A stretch of 64,000 nt of DNA from the NCBI RefSeq assembly GCF_000341225.1, contig NZ_ANAC01000015.1, forward strand, positions 1-64,000. The letters are read 5' to 3'. The first letter of the stretch is position 1. Each line of letters starts with the position of its first letter. This DNA is from Nocardiopsis alba DSM 43377. GTDB lineage: Bacteria > Actinomycetota > Actinomycetes > Streptosporangiales > Streptosporangiaceae. Position numbers and translations under genes: made by a program. Shown piece after piece: positions 11,501 to 20,395 of this stretch. The notes beneath the pieces are model-generated. The model saw nothing but the letters and a program-made list of their open reading frames with translations. It made no database searches and was not told the origin of the DNA.

Positions 11501-12091
11501 GTGAAGTTCCTCCGCCGCTCGCGACGCCGCGTTCCCGACTACGACCCCGACAGCCCCGACCCGGTGCTGTTGACGGCCGTGGCCGCCGGGGAGACCGACG
11601 CCCTGGAGATCCTGCACCGCAGGCACGCTCCCTGGCTGCGCGCCCGGTTGCGCTACCGCTGTTCCGACTCCGACCAACTCGACGCCGCCCTCCAGGAGAC
11701 CTTCCTCGCCGTGTGGCGCAACGCCGGTTCCTTCCGCCCCCGCCCCGGAGACACCGACGCCGGGGCCTGGCTGTGGACCATCGCGATCCGCCAACTCATC
11801 TCACAACTGCGCAAACGCGCCAACCGGTGGATCGCCGAGAGCGAGCCGGAGCCGTACGAGACCATCGGCGACGCCTCCGCCGAGGACACCGTGCTCCTCA
11901 ACATCGAGCACGGCCCTCTGGGAACCGCCCTGCACGAGCTCTCCCCCGAGCTCCGCTCGGCCCTCAAGGCGACCGTCCTCGACGGCCTGACCGTCCGCGA
12001 GGCCGCGGAGATCCTCCAGATACCCGAGGGGACCGTCAAGACACGGGTCATGCGCGCGAAGGCTCGGCTACGGGAGGCACTGACCACATGA
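11501..12091 (+). CDS. ECF RNA polymerase sigma factor
   Basis: 196 residues from GTG 11501, which gives VKFLRRSRRR. Region 2 is seen in LEILHRRHAPWLRARLRYRC and AALQETFLAVWRNAGSF, and region 4 in LSPELRSALKATVLDGLTVR followed by the helix-turn-helix EAAEILQIPEGTVKTRVMRA. The family directs RNA polymerase to stress or envelope promoters and is held by a cognate anti-sigma factor. No strong ribosome site precedes the GTG, so the start is uncertain; the frame stays open further upstream. The stop overlaps the anti-sigma ATG by four bases (ATGA), typical of translational coupling. Confidence 0.88.
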   Translation: MKFLRRSRRRVPDYDPDSPDPVLLTAVAAGETDALEILHRRHAPWLRARLRYRCSDSDQLDAALQETFLAVWRNAGSFRPRPGDTDAGAWLWTIAIRQLISQLRKRANRWIAESEPEPYETIGDASAEDTVLLNIEHGPLGTALHELSPELRSALKATVLDGLTVREAAEILQIPEGTVKTRVMRAKARLREALTT

Positions 12092-12885
12092 GCTGGCACC
12101 TGGACCAGGACCAACTGCACCGCTACGCGAACCACACCGCCGACGACGTCACCGCCATGTCCGTGGAGGCCCACCTGACGCACTGCGCCCACTGCCGAGA
12201 CCGTCTGCCCACCGACGACGCCTGGCTGGAGAGCAGCTGGGCCGACCTGCGCGACATCGTGGACCGCCCCCGCCTCGGGCCGGTCGAACGCCTCTTGGGC
12301 GTGATGGGCGTGCGCGAGGGCACCGCCAAGCTACTGGCCGCCACCCCGGCGCTCTACCGGGCCTGGCTGATCGCCACCGTGGTCGTGCTCATCGCGGCCC
12401 TCACCCTGGCCCACGAGGTCCCGCGCGGCACCCTGCTGTTCTCCTTCACCGCGCCGATCGTCCCGCTGATCGGGGTCGCCCTCGCCTACGGACGCGGCGT
12501 GGATCCCGCCCACACCCTGACCTCGGTCACCCCGTGGGCCGGCTATCCGCTACTGCTCATGCGCACCTGCGCGGTCCTGGTCCCCGCCCTGCTCCTGTGC
12601 ACGGTGGCGGCGATCCTGATGCCCTCGTCCGCCACGCTCTACGAGGCCGTCTTCTGGCTGTTGCCCGCGCTGGCGATGGTCGCCGGTTGCCTGACTCTGA
12701 GCCGCTGGATGCATCTGAGTCTGGCCGGTGGGATCGTCGCCGTCGGATGGGTGCTCACCGTGGGGATCATGGCGTTGGAGGGCGTCGATCCGCTTCTGCT
12801 GTTCTCCTCCACCGCGCAGGGCTGCTGGGCCATCGCCCTGACCCTGTTGACCGTGGCGATCGTCCTTCGGGTCAGGACCGCGTGA
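12088..12885 (+). CDS. Zinc-binding transmembrane anti-sigma factor
   Basis: 265 residues. The N-terminal cytosolic domain has the zinc anti-sigma signature H29-x3-C33-x2-C36 (HLTHCAHC) that clamps ECF sigma factors. It is followed by about six membrane segments between residues 90 and 265 (for example AWLIATVVVLIAALTL and AVFWLLPALAMVAGCLTL) instead of the single segment of classical RsrA/RslA-type proteins. Starts and ends overlap its neighbours by four bases, so sigma factor, anti-sigma factor and ABC transporter are one operon. The polytopic part may sense the transporter or a membrane-active compound, which is inference. Confidence 0.88.
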   Translation: MSWHLDQDQLHRYANHTADDVTAMSVEAHLTHCAHCRDRLPTDDAWLESSWADLRDIVDRPRLGPVERLLGVMGVREGTAKLLAATPALYRAWLIATVVVLIAALTLAHEVPRGTLLFSFTAPIVPLIGVALAYGRGVDPAHTLTSVTPWAGYPLLLMRTCAVLVPALLLCTVAAILMPSSATLYEAVFWLLPALAMVAGCLTLSRWMHLSLAGGIVAVGWVLTVGIMALEGVDPLLLFSSTAQGCWAIALTLLTVAIVLRVRTA

Positions 12886-13775
12886 GCGGCGTGGAGGGCG
12901 CCTCCGGGGTCAGCGCCCGAGGGCTGGTCCGCACCTACGGCACCCGGAGGGCCCTGGACGGGATCGATCTCGACCTGGGCCCCGGGGTGACCGGACTCCT
13001 GGGACGCAACGGGGCCGGCAAGACCACCCTGATGCGCTGTCTGTCCACCGACCTGGAGATCAGCGACGGCGAGCTGCGGGTCCTGGACCGCTCCCCGGAA
13101 CGCTCGACCGAGCGCACCGAGATCCGGCGGAACATGGGCTACCTGCCGCAGAACCCCTCCTTCTATCCGCACTTCACCGCGTTCGGCCTGCTGGACTACA
13201 TGGCCGTCCTCAAGGACCTGGGCGGACGCCGGGAACGGCACGAGGAGGTACGTCGCGCGCTGCGTCGGGTGGACCTGTACGACCGAAGACACAGTCGGAT
13301 CCGGCGTCTCTCGGGAGGCATGCGCCAGCGGCTGGGACTGGCCACCGCCCTTCTGGGAGACCCCCGCCTGCTCCTGCTCGACGAACCGACCGTCGGCCTG
13401 GACCCCGAACAGCGCATCCGCTTCCGCGATCTGGTCTCGGAGCTCGCGGTGCGCAGTACCGTGGTGCTCTCCACCCATCAGATCGAGGACGTCGCGGCGC
13501 TGTGCCGCCGGGTGGTGTGTCTGGACGGGGGACGGATCATCTTCGACGGCTCACCGGGCGAACTCGTCGACCGGGCCCGAGGTCGTGTCTGGGAACAGGA
13601 CACGCGCCCCGAGGAGGGCGTGACCTCTTGGCGTCTGGCCGATGGCCGCCATCGGGTCCTGCTCCCCGTGGGCGCGCCCGCTCCCGAACCCGCCCCGCCC
13701 GGGAGGGTGGCCGTGGAGCCGTCCCTGGAGGACGCCTACCTGCTTCTGACCGGAGCCGTGGGGGGCGGGCGTTGA
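12882..13775 (+). CDS. ABC transporter ATP-binding protein
   Basis: 297 residues from GTG 12882, whose GTGA overlaps the anti-sigma stop. Walker A GRNGAGKTT, Q-loop YLPQNPSFYP, signature RLSGGMRQRLG, Walker B LLLLDEPTVGLD and the switch histidine in STHQIEDV are all intact, so an active ATPase is expected. It powers export through the membrane protein encoded next, whose TTG start overlaps this stop by four bases. The sigma/anti-sigma/ABC arrangement is common in actinomycetes and is usually linked to envelope stress or peptide defence; no substrate is visible. Confidence 0.92.
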   Translation: MSGVEGASGVSARGLVRTYGTRRALDGIDLDLGPGVTGLLGRNGAGKTTLMRCLSTDLEISDGELRVLDRSPERSTERTEIRRNMGYLPQNPSFYPHFTAFGLLDYMAVLKDLGGRRERHEEVRRALRRVDLYDRRHSRIRRLSGGMRQRLGLATALLGDPRLLLLDEPTVGLDPEQRIRFRDLVSELAVRSTVVLSTHQIEDVAALCRRVVCLDGGRIIFDGSPGELVDRARGRVWEQDTRPEEGVTSWRLADGRHRVLLPVGAPAPEPAPPGRVAVEPSLEDAYLLLTGAVGGGR

Positions 13776-15268
13776 CCAGGGCCTCCATCTTCTGGCGGCT
13801 GACCGGTCTCAACCTGCGGCACCTTCTGATCAGTCCGGTCTTCCTCGTCCTGATGCCCTTGATGCTCATCTGGCTGTGGCTGACGACGAGCATGCCCGCC
13901 CTGCCGACCCTGAACGACTTCTTCACCGACTCGGTCCTGAAGGTCGCCGGGGTCGGCGCGGTCATGTTCGCGGTCACGACCTTCCCGGCGCTCCGCGAGG
14001 TCCGTCATTCCCACGATCTGGCCCTGCCGTTGTCCTCGGCGCTCCGGCTGCTGTCGCTGACGCTCGCCTCGGTGACGGTCACCTCGGTGATCATGGGCTC
14101 GGTCGCGGCGCTGTACCCGCTCTTCGCCCCCGTCCCACCGGCGGGGGTGTTCCAACCGATCGCCCTGGTCGGGGTGATCCTCCTGAGCTGGTACGGGCCC
14201 CTCTCGGCCGTCGTCTCGGCCGTCTGGACCCGTTCCTTCGTGCCCCTGGTCGCGGTCGGTCTGCTCTTCCCGACGTACCTGCTGTACACCGCTCTGGCCC
14301 TGGTCACCCCGGCCGATCTGGTGATGGAGCAGATGAGCCGCTTCATGTACCTGGCCCTGTCGCCGCTTCCCTTCTACCCGGACACCTTCGAGACCGCGCT
14401 GATCTACCTGACGCACACCCTGCTGATGGTGCTCTGCCTGACGCTGCTGGTCCTGGCCGCTCGGCGAGGGGCCCGCCTGAGACGCGTCGCCTGTCTCGGC
14501 GTCGTGGGCCTGTCCCTGGTGGGGCTCGTCGGCCTCCAGGCCTATGCGAACGACGTCTACGTTGATCCCGAGCGGTCTCCGAGCCCTCTGCCTCGGGACC
14601 TGGCGGCCGAGGGGTGCGTCGAGATCGGCAGGATGACCTACTGCCCGCTGCCCGGGTACGAGCCGTGGGTCGAGCACTGGAGCACGGAGCTGACCCCCGT
14701 GGTGGCCCGGATCCCCGACCGGGCACCCCTGCCCGTGATCTGGCAGGCCAATCCCACCCGACGTTCCGACACCCTCTACACCCCGCCCGACGGCACCGCC
14801 CCGGTCGGGGAGTACTGGGACCCCGAGAACCCCTACCACGGCATGGACCTGGATTCCTCCGTCGTCGCCTACTCCCTGGGGCTCCCGCCGTACCTGTACC
14901 ACCTGTGCTCGGCGACCGGTCAGGCCCGGGTCGTGGTGGGCTCCTGGCTGGTGAGCAGGGGCGCGGTGCACGAGGACGCGTCCACGCGCTTCACGGCCGC
15001 GGAGTGGTTCCTGATGGACTACCGTCCCGACCTTCCGGACCTGAGCCTGGCCTACCTGTTGACGCGCCTTCCCGAGGAACGCGTGGCCGCGGTGATCGAA
15101 GAGCACTGGGAGACGTTGACGTCCCCCGAGGCCGACCTCGACACCCTGACGGAACTGCTCGATCTCCCGCCGGCGGACGAGCTCCCCGAGCCCGACTGGG
15201 AGCAGGCCATGATCGAGCCCCACGAGCTCCCCTACGAGATGGGCGAGGACACCCCGCTCTGCCCTTGA
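13772..15268 (+). CDS. ABC transporter membrane subunit with long C-terminal domain
   Basis: 498 residues from a TTG at 13772 preceded by GGGGGCGGG and overlapping the ATPase gene. About six membrane segments occupy residues 12-270 (such as LLISPVFLVLMPLMLIWLWL and LLMVLCLTLLVLAARRG, then VACLGVVGLSLVGLVGLQAY). The remaining 230 residues are soluble, with Cys pairs in EGCVEIGRMTYCPLPG and an acidic tail. The membrane part fits an ABC-2-like permease; the C-terminal half matches nothing I know. It lies on the outer face if the last segment exits, which is inference. Confidence 0.75.
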   Translation: MTRASIFWRLTGLNLRHLLISPVFLVLMPLMLIWLWLTTSMPALPTLNDFFTDSVLKVAGVGAVMFAVTTFPALREVRHSHDLALPLSSALRLLSLTLASVTVTSVIMGSVAALYPLFAPVPPAGVFQPIALVGVILLSWYGPLSAVVSAVWTRSFVPLVAVGLLFPTYLLYTALALVTPADLVMEQMSRFMYLALSPLPFYPDTFETALIYLTHTLLMVLCLTLLVLAARRGARLRRVACLGVVGLSLVGLVGLQAYANDVYVDPERSPSPLPRDLAAEGCVEIGRMTYCPLPGYEPWVEHWSTELTPVVARIPDRAPLPVIWQANPTRRSDTLYTPPDGTAPVGEYWDPENPYHGMDLDSSVVAYSLGLPPYLYHLCSATGQARVVVGSWLVSRGAVHEDASTRFTAAEWFLMDYRPDLPDLSLAYLLTRLPEERVAAVIEEHWETLTSPEADLDTLTELLDLPPADELPEPDWEQAMIEPHELPYEMGEDTPLCP

Positions 15269-15343
15269 GGCCCCTCCTCTCCTCGCACGCCCCTCTCCTC
15301 CCGAGGCTCCACCCCCCTTTCGAACGACCACACCCCATTGACC

Positions 15344-15389
15344 ACCCCCGGGGGGTATGCCACGATCTTCATATACCCCTTGGGGGTAT
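15344..15389 (+). promoter_or_regulatory. CsoR-like copper-repressor box, two G/C-tract palindromes
   Basis: ATACCCCTTGGGGGTAT (15373-15389) has seven-base inverted arms with flanking AT, the form of CsoR operators in actinobacteria. A second, less perfect palindrome ACCCCCGGGGGGT lies at 15344-15356, next to TTGACC (15338-15343), which may be a -35 element. Both stand directly before the DUF1326 gene, whose ATG follows 26 bases later. Confidence 0.65.
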
Positions 15390-15415
15390 CTGACAAGGCT
15401 CGAAGGAGACGCATC

Positions 15416-16171
15416 ATGTGCGGCATCGACGGCAGGACCACGACCACCGGAACCGACGGCCACGGACACGGACTCGTGGAGGGCATCGAGGCACGGATCG
15501 CCGGCACCGGAACGACCACGACCGCCGAGGACCCGACGACACCGGACTGGCACCTGCGAGGAGACTGGTTCGACGTCTGTAGCTGCGGACTCCCCTGCCC
15601 CTGCACCTTCGCTCAGGCGCCCACCCACGGAAGCTGCCTGTTCACACTCGTCTGGCACATCGAGGAGGGCCATTACCGGAACACCGACCTCGGTGGGCTG
15701 GGCGTCGTCGCGGTCGGCGAATTCGAGGGCAACATGTGGATCGGCGACCCCGGGGCCATGATGAGGCTGATGTTCTACATCGACTCCGCGGCGGACCCCG
15801 ACCAGCGCCACGCCCTGGAACGCCTCTTCACCGGAAAGGAGGGCGGGTGGCCCGGACGGTTCGGCTCGCTCATCGGTGAACTGCGCGGCATCGAATACGC
15901 GCCCGTCCGCTTCCACGCCGCGCACGATCTGGCCCGCTGGGAGGCCGAGATCCCCGGCCGTGTGAAGGTCGGGGCCAAGGCCCTCACCGGCCCCACCGCC
16001 GACCCCGACCGCCGTGTCCAGCTGATCAACGCACCCGGATCCGAGGTCGGACCGGGCCAGGTCGCCACCTGGGGCGTGGTCGAGGACGACCACGCCACCG
16101 GTTTCGACTTCTCCCGCCCCTACCGAGGCGGTTCCAGCAAACACTTCCCCTTCGACTGGAGCCCCCGCTGA
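15416..16171 (+). CDS. DUF1326 Cys-rich protein, probably metal linked
   Basis: 251 residues from ATG 15416, with AAGGAGA before it. After a short His-containing N-terminus (GTDGHGHG) comes the DUF1326 opening WHLRGDWFDVCSCGLPCPC with four clustered cysteines, then THGSC, FTLVWHIEEGHYRNTDLGGL and EYAPVRFHAAHD. The family has no settled function. The cysteine cluster and the upstream CsoR-like palindrome together suggest copper binding or copper-responsive expression; this is inference from context, since no csoR, copZ or copA gene is in the window. No membrane segment is seen, so the protein should be cytosolic. Confidence 0.85.
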   Translation: MCGIDGRTTTTGTDGHGHGLVEGIEARIAGTGTTTTAEDPTTPDWHLRGDWFDVCSCGLPCPCTFAQAPTHGSCLFTLVWHIEEGHYRNTDLGGLGVVAVGEFEGNMWIGDPGAMMRLMFYIDSAADPDQRHALERLFTGKEGGWPGRFGSLIGELRGIEYAPVRFHAAHDLARWEAEIPGRVKVGAKALTGPTADPDRRVQLINAPGSEVGPGQVATWGVVEDDHATGFDFSRPYRGGSSKHFPFDWSPR

Positions 16172-16177
16172 TCGTCG

Positions 16178-16213
16178 CTCCCGGGCCCGCCGCCCGACCG
16201 GCGGGCCCGGGAG
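16178..16213 (+). terminator. GC-rich hairpin terminator after DUF1326
   Basis: Perfect 15-base arms (16178-16192 and 16199-16213) with a six-base loop start six bases after the stop codon. There is no T-tract, as is usual in this genome. Nothing else is seen up to the EamA gene at 16415. Confidence 0.7.
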
Positions 16214-16414
16214 CCCACCCCGCCGTCCTCTCCACCGAAGCCCCCGCGCTACCGTGGCCCCATGAACCACTACCGGCACAAGGTCCTTCCGCCTCCGAGC
16301 GCCTGACCGGGCGCCCGAACCCCCTCTGTCCAGGCCCCGCCGTCACGGCGAGCGGCCGGTCCGTCGTGCGCCCGCCCCGCAGATCACCCAGGCGTCGAGA
16401 CGGAAGATACGAAC

Positions 16415-17362
16415 GTGCCGGAACACACCTCGTCCACGACCCCTCAGCGGTCGAAGCGTCCCTTGAACCACCGGGTCGGCGGTCCCCTGCCGATCCTCGG
16501 AGCGGCCGTCCTGTGGGGCACCACCGGGACCGCGGCCTCCTTCGCCCCCGAGAACGCCCACGCCGCCGCCATCGGATCGGCCGGACTCGTCCTCGGCGGA
16601 CTCCTGCTGTTCCTGACCGGCCGCGGCTCCACCGCCCTGCTCCGCCACTCGGACCGGCGCACCCGGGGAGCCCTGCTCCTGGGCTCGATCGCGGTCGCCG
16701 GCTACCCGCTGTCCTTCTACCCCGCCGTCGCCCACGCGGGGGTGGCGGTCGGCACCGTGATCACCCTGGGCTGCGCCCCGGTCTTCGCGGGCCTGGCCGC
16801 CTGGGTCCTGGAACGGGTCCGCCCCGACCTGCGCTGGACCCTCGCGACGATCGCCGCCGTGCTCGGCTGCGCGGTCCTGGTCCTGGGCCCCGACCTCGTC
16901 GGCACCCCCGCACCGGTCCACCCCCTGGGCGTGCTCCTGGCCCTGGTCGCCGGGTTCTCCTACGCCCTCTACACGATCATCGCCCAGCGTCTGATCCGCC
17001 TCGGCCACCCCTCCGGGGCGGTGATGGGCACGATGTTCGCCGGCGGCGGCCTCCTCGTCCTCCCCGTGGTCGCGGCCACCGGTGCCGCCTGGCTGGCCAC
17101 CCTCGACGGCGCCCTCGTCGCCCTCTACCTGGCCCTGTTCACCGTCTTCCTCGCCTACCGGCTGTTCGGCCACGGACTGCGCCGTACCTCCGCCACCACC
17201 GCGACCACGCTCAGCCTCGCCGAGCCCGCCGTCGCCGCGGTCCTGGGCGTGGCGCTGGTCGGTGAACGACTGCCCCCGATCTCCTGGTCCGGACTGGTCG
17301 TCCTCGCCCTGGGCCTGGCGATCCTGAAGGCCCCCTCCCGCTCGAAGCGCCCCTCGCCCTGA
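16415..17362 (+). CDS. EamA/DMT-family transporter
   Basis: 315 residues from GTG 16415. Two EamA repeats give about ten membrane segments: LPILGAAVLWGTTGTAASFA opens the first and PLGVLLALVAGFSYALYTII the second. The typical hallmark LAEPAVAAVLGVALVGERLP sits near the C-terminus. Drug/metabolite superfamily members export amino acids, nucleotides or toxic metabolites; the substrate here is unknown. It is convergent with DUF427 and separated from it by a shared hairpin. Confidence 0.92.
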   Translation: MPEHTSSTTPQRSKRPLNHRVGGPLPILGAAVLWGTTGTAASFAPENAHAAAIGSAGLVLGGLLLFLTGRGSTALLRHSDRRTRGALLLGSIAVAGYPLSFYPAVAHAGVAVGTVITLGCAPVFAGLAAWVLERVRPDLRWTLATIAAVLGCAVLVLGPDLVGTPAPVHPLGVLLALVAGFSYALYTIIAQRLIRLGHPSGAVMGTMFAGGGLLVLPVVAATGAAWLATLDGALVALYLALFTVFLAYRLFGHGLRRTSATTATTLSLAEPAVAAVLGVALVGERLPPISWSGLVVLALGLAILKAPSRSKRPSP

Positions 17363-17368
17363 CGGCCC

Positions 17369-17413
17369 GAGGGGCCTCGGGACCCTTCCGCTCGGAAGGT
17401 CCCGAGGCCCCTC
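17369..17413. terminator. Bidirectional hairpin terminator
   Basis: A 20-base stem with one bulge (left arm 17369-17389, right arm 17394-17413) lies between the convergent EamA and DUF427 stop codons. Confidence 0.8.
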
Positions 17414-17415
17414 CC

Positions 17416-17796
17416 CTACGCCCCGCCGACGGGCTCGGTGCGGACGCGGGCGGGGTCGAAGGCGACCAGGCCGGCGATGGCGGCGACTCCGGGGTAGGGC
17501 TCCTCGTAGGCCCACACCGCGTCGGTGAGAACGGCGCCGCCCTCCGGGACCAGGTCGTAGTAGGAGGCGGTGCCCTTGAAGGGGCAGTAGGTGGTGGTCT
17601 CGCTCCGGCGTAGCAGGGCCGGGTCCACGTCGGCGAGCGGAACGTAGTGGACGGGCGGATATCCGGCCTCGCGCAGGGTCGACGCCAGGGTGGTCTCGGC
17701 GATCCGCCGGCCGTCCACCTCCACCCGCACCGGGCGCCCGGTGGGTTCGACGGTGATCGGGTGGTCCTCGTTCGAGAACCCGCCGTGCTCGGCCAT
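17416..17796 (-). CDS. DUF427 domain protein
   Basis: 126 residues covering a complete DUF427 fold. Landmarks are HPITVEPTGRPVRVEVDGRR at the N-terminus, PPVHYVPLADVD, the conserved TTTYCPFKGTASYYDL and AVWAYEEPYPGVAAIAGLVA. DUF427 proteins are small, cytosolic and of unknown function. GAGGGAG lies nine bases before the ATG. It is transcribed alone, divergent from the M64 peptidase gene. Confidence 0.9.
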   Translation of the reverse strand: MAEHGGFSNEDHPITVEPTGRPVRVEVDGRRIAETTLASTLREAGYPPVHYVPLADVDPALLRRSETTTYCPFKGTASYYDLVPEGGAVLTDAVWAYEEPYPGVAAIAGLVAFDPARVRTEPVGGA

Positions 17797-17946
17797 GATC
17801 CACGCTCCCTCGTCGGTCTCCCAGGTCGTGGCCCCACTGTAGGACCTGCGGGGTTATCGAAACGCTTATGGTCCCGCCTCTGGAACCCACGACACGAAGG
17901 TCAGTACGCTTCCGAGGCAGTTCCCCCGAATCGAAGGACCCCTCCC

Positions 17947-20313
17947 TTGCGCGGTACCGCGGCGGCCTTGGCCGCCCTCTCACTCATGGCCACATCGGCC
18001 GTCCTCCTGCCTTTCGAACGGACCGCCGAGGCCACGACCCTCGACGGCGCCGAGGTCGTCCCGGTCCAGGTCACCGGCGACCCCTCCGAACGGTTCAACC
18101 TCGTCCTGCTGGGCGACGGCTACACCACGGAGGAGATGCCGGACTTCCACGAGCAGGTGGAACGGCACCTCAACGTCCAGGGGAGCATCGAACCCTTCCG
18201 CTCCTACCGCCACTACTTCAACGTCTACGTGGTGGAGACGCCCTCCGCCGAGTCCGGCGTCGACTGCGACCCCGTCCATGGGTGGGAGCGGCGCGACACC
18301 GCGTTGGGGATGGGCTTCTTCAACGGCTGCGACGAGTCCGCCCTGGAGCGGCTGCTCACCGTGGACGCCGCGTCCGCGAACGCCGCCGCCGACCTGGTCC
18401 CCGGGGTGACCGAGGACAACCGGCAGATCCTGGCCCTGGCCAACAGCGAGACCTACGGCGGGGCCGGTGGACGCCTGGCGACCGCCTCCTCCGACAACGC
18501 CCTGTCCGCGCTGATCAGCCCGCACGAGCTGGCGCACTCGCTGGGACGGCTCCAGGACGAGTACCCCTACTACTTCCGCGACACCAGCCTGGGCCGCTAC
18601 GACGGTGGCGAACCCGACTCGGCGCACCACACGCTGATGACCTCCGAGGAGATGCTCGCCCAGGAGGCCAAGTGGTGGCGCTGGCTGGGCGAGGAGAGCG
18701 AGTCCGGCGGCACGATCGCCGCGGCCGACCCCGACGGCCACGAGGGCGGCCTCTACCACTCCGAGGGGATCTGGCGCCCCAGCGACCACTCCATGCTCAA
18801 GACCCTCGGGTACTACTTCGACCAGGTCGGCCGTGAGGTGATGACCCACCGGATCTCGGGCCTGCGCGACCAGGCGACCCTGCCGGTGGCCTCCATCCCC
18901 GAGGGCGAGGTGGGCCCGGAGAACGTCGTCTGGGCCGAGGGACCGCACCCCGTCCGCCACGAACTGGCGTACACGTGGTCGGTCGGCGGAGAGGAACTCC
19001 CCGACGCCGAGGGCGCCCGTGCCCTGGACCTGTCGGCCCTGGACGTGTCCGCCGGCGACGAGGTGAGCGTGACGGTCACCGACCCCACCGACTTCGTCCG
19101 CGATCCGCTCATCCGTGCGTCCGATGCCATGACGCGGACGCTCACCTGGACCGTCGGCGCACCGCTGGAGCCGGTCGAGACCGAGGTGGGCTTCGAGAGG
19201 TTCCGGGACACCGAGCGCGCCGTCGGCGGCGACGAGGTCGTCTACGTCGAGACCGCCCGCCCCACCGACCGGATCCTGGACGTGGCCTGGGAGCTGGACG
19301 GTTCCCCCGTGTCCACCTCGACCGACGACCGCACCCTCGACCTGGGAGCGTTCGACCTTGCCTCGGGCGACCACACGCTGACGGCGACGGTCACCGACCC
19401 CACCGGGAAGGACGAGGCGTCGGAGAGCCTCACCTGGGCCGTGGACGCCACCGCCCCGACCGCCCCGCGCGAACTGTCCGAGGCCGCGGCCACCGCGGTG
19501 GACGGGGAGCACCACCTGTTCCTCAACGGGTTCTCCATGAAGCTGTCGCCCGAGGACGACCGGGACGGACACGTCGTCGGAGAGTTCCGGGTCGACGGGG
19601 ACGGCTGGCACCACTACTACGGCTGGCCCGAGGACTCCGAGGCCCCGTTCCGGTTCACCCCGGACGGGACCGAGGTCGACGACCTGGTCTACGGCAGTCT
19701 CGGCACCGGTGGCCTGTCCATGGCCGTGTTCGAGGTCGACGGCCACGAGCCCGGCTGGGGTACCCACACCGTGGAGCACCGGGCGATCGACGCCGCCGGC
19801 AACATCGGCGCCCCCGAGTCCTTCCGGGCCACGGTCGTTCCCGGCGACGACCTGGAGTGCGCCGAGACCGCCACCGGGACGATCACCGGCGGTCTGAGGG
19901 TGGACGAGGGCGTCGTCTGCCTCGACGGGGCCGACGTGCGGGGCGGGATCACCGTCGCCGAGGGCGCCTCGCTCCTGGTGGACGGCGGTTCGGTGCGCGG
20001 CGGGATCGACGCCGCCGGGGCGCACACCGTCCGGCTCTTCGGTGCCGAGGTGCGCGGCTCGGTGTCGATCGCCGACACCACGTCGGAAGTGACGATCCTG
20101 GGCTCCACCCTGGCGGGTTCGGTGTCCCTGACCGGCAACACCCAGGCGCCCGCCTCGACCTGGACCGGCCCCGAGGAGGGGTACGGCCCCGTCCTGGCCG
20201 GCAACCGGCTGAACGGCGCGCTCGCCTGCTCGAACAACAGCGGCTCGGCCACCGACTTCGGCGCGGCCAATGAGGTCAAGGGTTCCGTCTCCGGACAGTG
20301 CTCCGGCCTTTGA
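17947..20313 (+). CDS. Secreted M64-family metallopeptidase with C-terminal accessory domains
   Basis: 788 residues from TTG 17947, the only start codon in frame that yields a full signal peptide (MRGTAAALAALSLMATSAVL); GAAGGA precedes it. The catalytic domain has FNLVLLGDGYTTEEM and the zinc motif HELAHSLGRLQDEY near residue 192, diagnostic of the IgA-peptidase M64 family. Residues 340-640 hold repeated Ig-like modules (LDLSALDVSAGDEVSVTVTD and LDLGAFDLASGDHTLTATVT), and residues 640-788 a glycine-rich repetitive stretch (DVRGGITV, SVRGGIDA, EVRGSVSI) that probably makes a right-handed beta-solenoid. The protein is expected outside the cell as a protease with binding modules. Confidence 0.9.
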   Translation: MRGTAAALAALSLMATSAVLLPFERTAEATTLDGAEVVPVQVTGDPSERFNLVLLGDGYTTEEMPDFHEQVERHLNVQGSIEPFRSYRHYFNVYVVETPSAESGVDCDPVHGWERRDTALGMGFFNGCDESALERLLTVDAASANAAADLVPGVTEDNRQILALANSETYGGAGGRLATASSDNALSALISPHELAHSLGRLQDEYPYYFRDTSLGRYDGGEPDSAHHTLMTSEEMLAQEAKWWRWLGEESESGGTIAAADPDGHEGGLYHSEGIWRPSDHSMLKTLGYYFDQVGREVMTHRISGLRDQATLPVASIPEGEVGPENVVWAEGPHPVRHELAYTWSVGGEELPDAEGARALDLSALDVSAGDEVSVTVTDPTDFVRDPLIRASDAMTRTLTWTVGAPLEPVETEVGFERFRDTERAVGGDEVVYVETARPTDRILDVAWELDGSPVSTSTDDRTLDLGAFDLASGDHTLTATVTDPTGKDEASESLTWAVDATAPTAPRELSEAAATAVDGEHHLFLNGFSMKLSPEDDRDGHVVGEFRVDGDGWHHYYGWPEDSEAPFRFTPDGTEVDDLVYGSLGTGGLSMAVFEVDGHEPGWGTHTVEHRAIDAAGNIGAPESFRATVVPGDDLECAETATGTITGGLRVDEGVVCLDGADVRGGITVAEGASLLVDGGSVRGGIDAAGAHTVRLFGAEVRGSVSIADTTSEVTILGSTLAGSVSLTGNTQAPASTWTGPEEGYGPVLAGNRLNGALACSNNSGSATDFGAANEVKGSVSGQCSGL

Positions 20314-20346
20314 CCTCCCCGTCCGCGCGCTCCCCAGCGCACGGAC

Positions 20347-20384
20347 CACGGACGCCCGGGACCGATCGGTCCCGGGCGTCCGTG
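20347..20384. terminator. Perfect palindromic bidirectional terminator
   Basis: A 38-base perfect palindrome with GATC at its centre lies between the convergent M64 and RNA methyltransferase genes. On the plus strand it is followed by TCTCTT. Confidence 0.85.
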
Positions 20385-20395
20385 TCTCTTCGTCT

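Noticed and set aside
16262..16306. Possible 14-codon leader peptide before the EamA gene
   Set aside because: No ribosome site, no repeated regulatory codons and no attenuator structure next to it.
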